Positions 16,182-18,424 of a DNA stretch of 18,424 bases are shown here, piece by piece; within the stretch, counting starts at the first letter, position 1; each line of letters opens with the position of its first letter. The notes under the pieces were generated by a model, which saw only the letters and a list, made by a program, of their open reading frames with translations, made no database searches and had not been told where the DNA came from. Origin of the DNA: an uncultured Lachnospiraceae bacterium. GTDB lineage: Bacteria; Bacillota; Clostridia; Lachnospirales; Lachnospiraceae. The position numbers were made by a program, and so were the translations under genes. The stretch covers positions 1-18,424 of the forward strand of contig CAJOLO010000045.1 of NCBI GenBank assembly GCA_905235345.1. The letters run 5' to 3'.

Positions 16182-16189
16182 TCTGCATA

Positions 16190-16344
16190 ATCTAGTACAT
16201 CGTTCGCAAAATAACTGGACTTAATGCGAAGGATGCTTGCCTGACAGTGCGGTTTCAAAAACGCAGGCGTAGCGGGCTACGCTGAGGCTTCAGGTTAAGC
16301 AGGCAAGCATTCAGTCCGGTTATTTAAGAATCGGTGTACTAGAT
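16190..16344. repeat. 155-bp near-palindromic intergenic element (MITE-like or structured RNA)
   Basis: Three nested 13-bp helices pair the ends. Helix 1 is 16190-16202 with 16332-16344. A symmetric 6x6 internal loop follows. Helix 2 is 16209-16221 with 16313-16325. A 9-nt bulge lies on one side. Helix 3 is 16231-16243 with 16300-16312. The apical 56 nt include a GCGTA/TACGC hairpin (16267-16282) and CTGA/TCAG (16282-16293). Each helix has exactly one non-Watson-Crick pair, and all three are G-U on the plus strand. No ORF is present. The rest of the 16034-16463 gap holds the glucokinase terminator and AT-rich sequence. Confidence 0.7.
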
Positions 16345-16408
16345 ATACTTTCAGCATCTTACATAATTATATTCTAACAATCATATGAAAATCAATGTAA
16401 TAAGTAAC

Positions 16409-16439
16409 GAAAAAAGGAGGAAGAAAGCCTCCTCTTTCG
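16409..16439 (-). terminator. Rho-independent terminator after the ROK glucokinase
   Basis: AGGAGG (16433-16428) pairs with CCTCCT (16420-16415) on the minus strand around a 7-nt loop, followed by a run of six U residues. The stem can extend outward through GAAAG. It lies about 30 nt after the stop at 16464 and separates hprK-glucokinase from murB. Confidence 0.78.
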
Positions 16440-16463
16440 TCTATTTTACCAAAAATCAATCTT

Positions 16464-17405
16464 TCACTTGGTTAAAATTGCCTCAGCACAGCCATATATG
16501 CCCGCGTCGTTTCCAAGAGTAGCCAATACAAACCTGGTATTCTTGCATGCGTGGAACACATACTGCTGATAATATTTTGCCGTAGTCTCCAGCAATATCT
16601 CACCGGCTTTTGATACGCCGCCTCCTATAACAAATGCTTCAGGATCACACACACATGCAACAGAAGCAAGTGCTTTTCCAAGTGTCTTTCCGTGATCCTC
16701 AACAAGTTCTAAGGCAAGATCATCTCCCTCCTTGGCTGCATCGAATATCTCCTTGGCAGATATGTACTGCACATTTCTGAGCTTAGATGCACGGTCTGTA
16801 TTATTAAGTGCCCTCTCTGCCATTCTTGTTATACCCGTTGCAGAAGTGTACTGCTCAAGACATCCCTTCTTACCACAGCCGCAGACCTCAGTCTCGGAAT
16901 CATTTACACAGATATGACCAATCTCTCCACCGGCACCATTGATTCCGTAAAGCATCTTTCCGTTGATTATAATGCCTCCGCCGACACCGGTTCCGAGTGT
17001 TACCATCACGATTGAAGAAAAGCCTTTGCCGCCTCCCTGCCACATCTCTCCCAGAGATGCCATATTAGCGTCATTACCAACCTTGCAGGGAAGTCCTGTA
17101 AGTTTCTCAAATTCTTCCTCTACATTAAACACTCCCCATCCAAGATTAACGCAACGCAACACTGTTCCGTCATCTCTTACAGGACCGGGCACACCGATTC
17201 CAACACCAACAACATCCTCTTTTACGATGCCCTTCTCCTCAATCTTAGCATTAATTGATTCTGCTACATCAGGAAGAATAAATCGTCCACCTTCATCCTT
17301 TCTTGTAGAAATTTCCCATTTATCAAGCAGTTCGCCCTCCGCTGTAAAAAAACCAAGCTTAACTGTTGTTCCTCCGACATCTGCTCCAAATACATACTTG
17401 CTCAT
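16464..17405 (-). CDS. glcK: ROK-family glucokinase
   Basis: The 313-residue protein has the ATP-binding ADVGGTT at residues 8-14, the catalytic Asp in GNDANMASLGE (Asp112), the TLGTGVGGGII glycine motif, GEIGH (residues 160-164), and the ROK zinc motif CGCGKKGC (Cys175, 177, 182, with His164). It most likely phosphorylates glucose to glucose-6-phosphate with ATP. Other ROK sugar kinases are possible. The absence of an N-terminal HTH rules out a ROK repressor. The frame stays open 38 codons upstream, but AAGGAGG about 6 nt before 17405 fixes the start. It lies 64 nt after hprK, linking glucose uptake to the carbon-control kinase. A 9-bp tandem duplication (GGTAATTGC, 17436-17453) lies in that gap. 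Confidence 0.93.
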   Translation of the reverse strand: MSKYVFGADVGGTTVKLGFFTAEGELLDKWEISTRKDEGGRFILPDVAESINAKIEEKGIVKEDVVGVGIGVPGPVRDDGTVLRCVNLGWGVFNVEEEFEKLTGLPCKVGNDANMASLGEMWQGGGKGFSSIVMVTLGTGVGGGIIINGKMLYGINGAGGEIGHICVNDSETEVCGCGKKGCLEQYTSATGITRMAERALNNTDRASKLRNVQYISAKEIFDAAKEGDDLALELVEDHGKTLGKALASVACVCDPEAFVIGGGVSKAGEILLETTAKYYQQYVFHACKNTRFVLATLGNDAGIYGCAEAILTK

Positions 17406-17469
17406 ATTGTCCTCCTTATTATTGTATAATATATAGGTAATTGCGGTAATTGCGTTTACAAACACCAAC

Positions 17470-18393
17470 CTATTTACGCATATTTTCAGTGACTCGTTTG
17501 TACATCTCCTGAGCTGCATTATAACCCATCTGCTTCTGACGATGATTTACTGCGGCAGACTCAACAATAACCGCAATATTTCGTCCCGGTCGGATTGGTA
17601 TATTATAGGTAACCACCTTATTCCCGAGATATTCCGTATAATGGTCGTCTAATCCCAAACGGTCATAACTGGCTTCCTTGTTCCACTCCTCCAGATTAAT
17701 CACAAGATCTATGCTCTGCGTAACCTTAACACACTCAAAGCCAAACAACGCCTTAACATCTATAATACCGATACCTCTAAGCTCTATAAAATGCCTGGTT
17801 ATTTCCGGCGATGTTCCAACAAGTGTATCATCCGAGACTTTCTTAATCTCAACCACATCGTCAGATACAAGACGATGACCACGTTTTATAAGCTCTAACG
17901 CCGCCTCCGACTTACCGATACCACTCTCACCGGTGATGAGTACTCCTACGCCGTACACATCAACCAATACCGCATGTATTGAAATTCTCGGTGCCAGCTC
18001 CACATGCAGCCACCTAACCGTCTCATGTACAAATGCAGAAGTAGTCGCCTCCGTGGTAAGAACAGGAATCCCGTATTTTCTTCCCACCTCAATAATGAAT
18101 TCCTGCGGTTGCAGGCCTCTGCAAAAAACAAGACACGGAAAATTATGCTGGAACAGCTTATCAAATATCTCTGCCCGTTTCTCTTCATCTTTCATGCTGG
18201 CAATATAAGCATGTTCCACGTTACCGCATATCTGAATACGATTCTCGTCAAAATGCTCAAAAAAACCTGAAAGCTGCACCGCAGGTCGGTTGATATCCGG
18301 GTCAGTTATCAAAATCTTATCCGTATCAATCTCCGGTATATAATTAACCAGATTCATCTTCTCAATTAATTGTGTTAAAGTTATCGAATACAT
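17470..18393 (-). CDS. hprK: HPr kinase/phosphorylase
   Basis: HprK/P phosphorylates and dephosphorylates Ser46 of HPr and Crh in response to fructose-1,6-bisphosphate and phosphate, setting carbon catabolite control in Gram-positives. The 307-residue length is normal. The N-terminal domain (about 1-130) is followed by the kinase core: His140 in the ISIHAVLVD strand, Walker A GESGIGKS at 155-162, and the Asp pair in RLVSDDVVEI (178-179). The HprK signature is ELRGIGIIDVKALFG at 204-218, and IPIRPGRNIAVIVE closes the C-terminal part. The ATG at 18393 has AGAGG only about 3 nt away. The stronger AAAGGAG lies about 16 nt upstream and faces another ATG in a different frame. Its likely substrate, a Crh-like protein, is encoded at 13215-12958. 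Confidence 0.96.
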   Translation of the reverse strand: MYSITLTQLIEKMNLVNYIPEIDTDKILITDPDINRPAVQLSGFFEHFDENRIQICGNVEHAYIASMKDEEKRAEIFDKLFQHNFPCLVFCRGLQPQEFIIEVGRKYGIPVLTTEATTSAFVHETVRWLHVELAPRISIHAVLVDVYGVGVLITGESGIGKSEAALELIKRGHRLVSDDVVEIKKVSDDTLVGTSPEITRHFIELRGIGIIDVKALFGFECVKVTQSIDLVINLEEWNKEASYDRLGLDDHYTEYLGNKVVTYNIPIRPGRNIAVIVESAAVNHRQKQMGYNAAQEMYKRVTENMRK

Positions 18394-18424
18394 TGCCTCT
18401 TAACATTTTCTCCTTTCTCGTTAT

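Noticed and set aside
17401..17460. Internal promoter for the glucokinase in the AT-rich gap after hprK
   Set aside because: The only -10 options place the transcript start inside the ribosome-binding site. Cotranscription with hprK is simpler.

Overview
This window looks like a low-GC chromosomal segment from a Firmicute of class Clostridia, most likely a Lachnospiraceae relative. That rests on protein style and gene order, not on a database match. Every convincing gene reads on the minus strand, so transcription runs from high to low coordinates.

Layout from the upstream (right) end. (1) 18393-17405: HPr kinase/phosphorylase (hprK) and a ROK-family glucokinase, closed by a terminator near 16409-16439. 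(2) 16344-16190: a 155-bp near-palindromic intergenic element. (3) 16018-12958: a tight run of murB, rapZ, whiA and a small HPr-like protein. This resembles the Bacillus yvcJ-yvcK-yvcL-crh locus but lacks yvcK between rapZ and whiA. The HPr-like protein has Glu instead of the phosphorylatable His at position 15 but keeps Ser46, so it is Crh-like, and its presumed kinase lies a few genes upstream. Together these genes would link sugar status to cell-wall precursor synthesis and division. (4) 12851-10095: a 918-residue Sel1/TPR-type protein with its own promoter, a palindrome over the -10 box and a strong terminator. (5) 9973-9860: two exact 35-bp direct repeats. (6) 9791-7929: an AAA ATPase with a DUF4143-type C-terminus, then a DUF5662-like protein. 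(7) 7913-7791: three consecutive hairpins in front of dnaE. (8) 7763-4280: DNA polymerase III alpha (dnaE), broken into two frames by an apparent 14-nt deletion that removes a conserved loop. (9) 4235-4137: an intergenic palindromic repeat. (10) 4069-2486: a SpoU/TrmH-type rRNA methyltransferase whose conserved N-terminus seems to start at AUU or AUA, then a protein with two SSB-like OB folds. (11) 2328-1861: a short corrinoid adenosyltransferase with its terminator. (12) 1662-258: a complete lysine-riboswitch control unit (promoter, aptamer, terminator) in front of dapA. (13) 1-228: a convergent, unidentified structured RNA candidate.

Most protein-coding content is ordinary housekeeping. The points most worth checking are the dnaE lesion, the Glu15 HPr-like protein beside hprK, the non-canonical start of the methyltransferase, the structured RNA at the left edge, and the 155-bp palindromic element. 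I did not find a defence system, prophage, transposase, tRNA, rRNA or CRISPR array.
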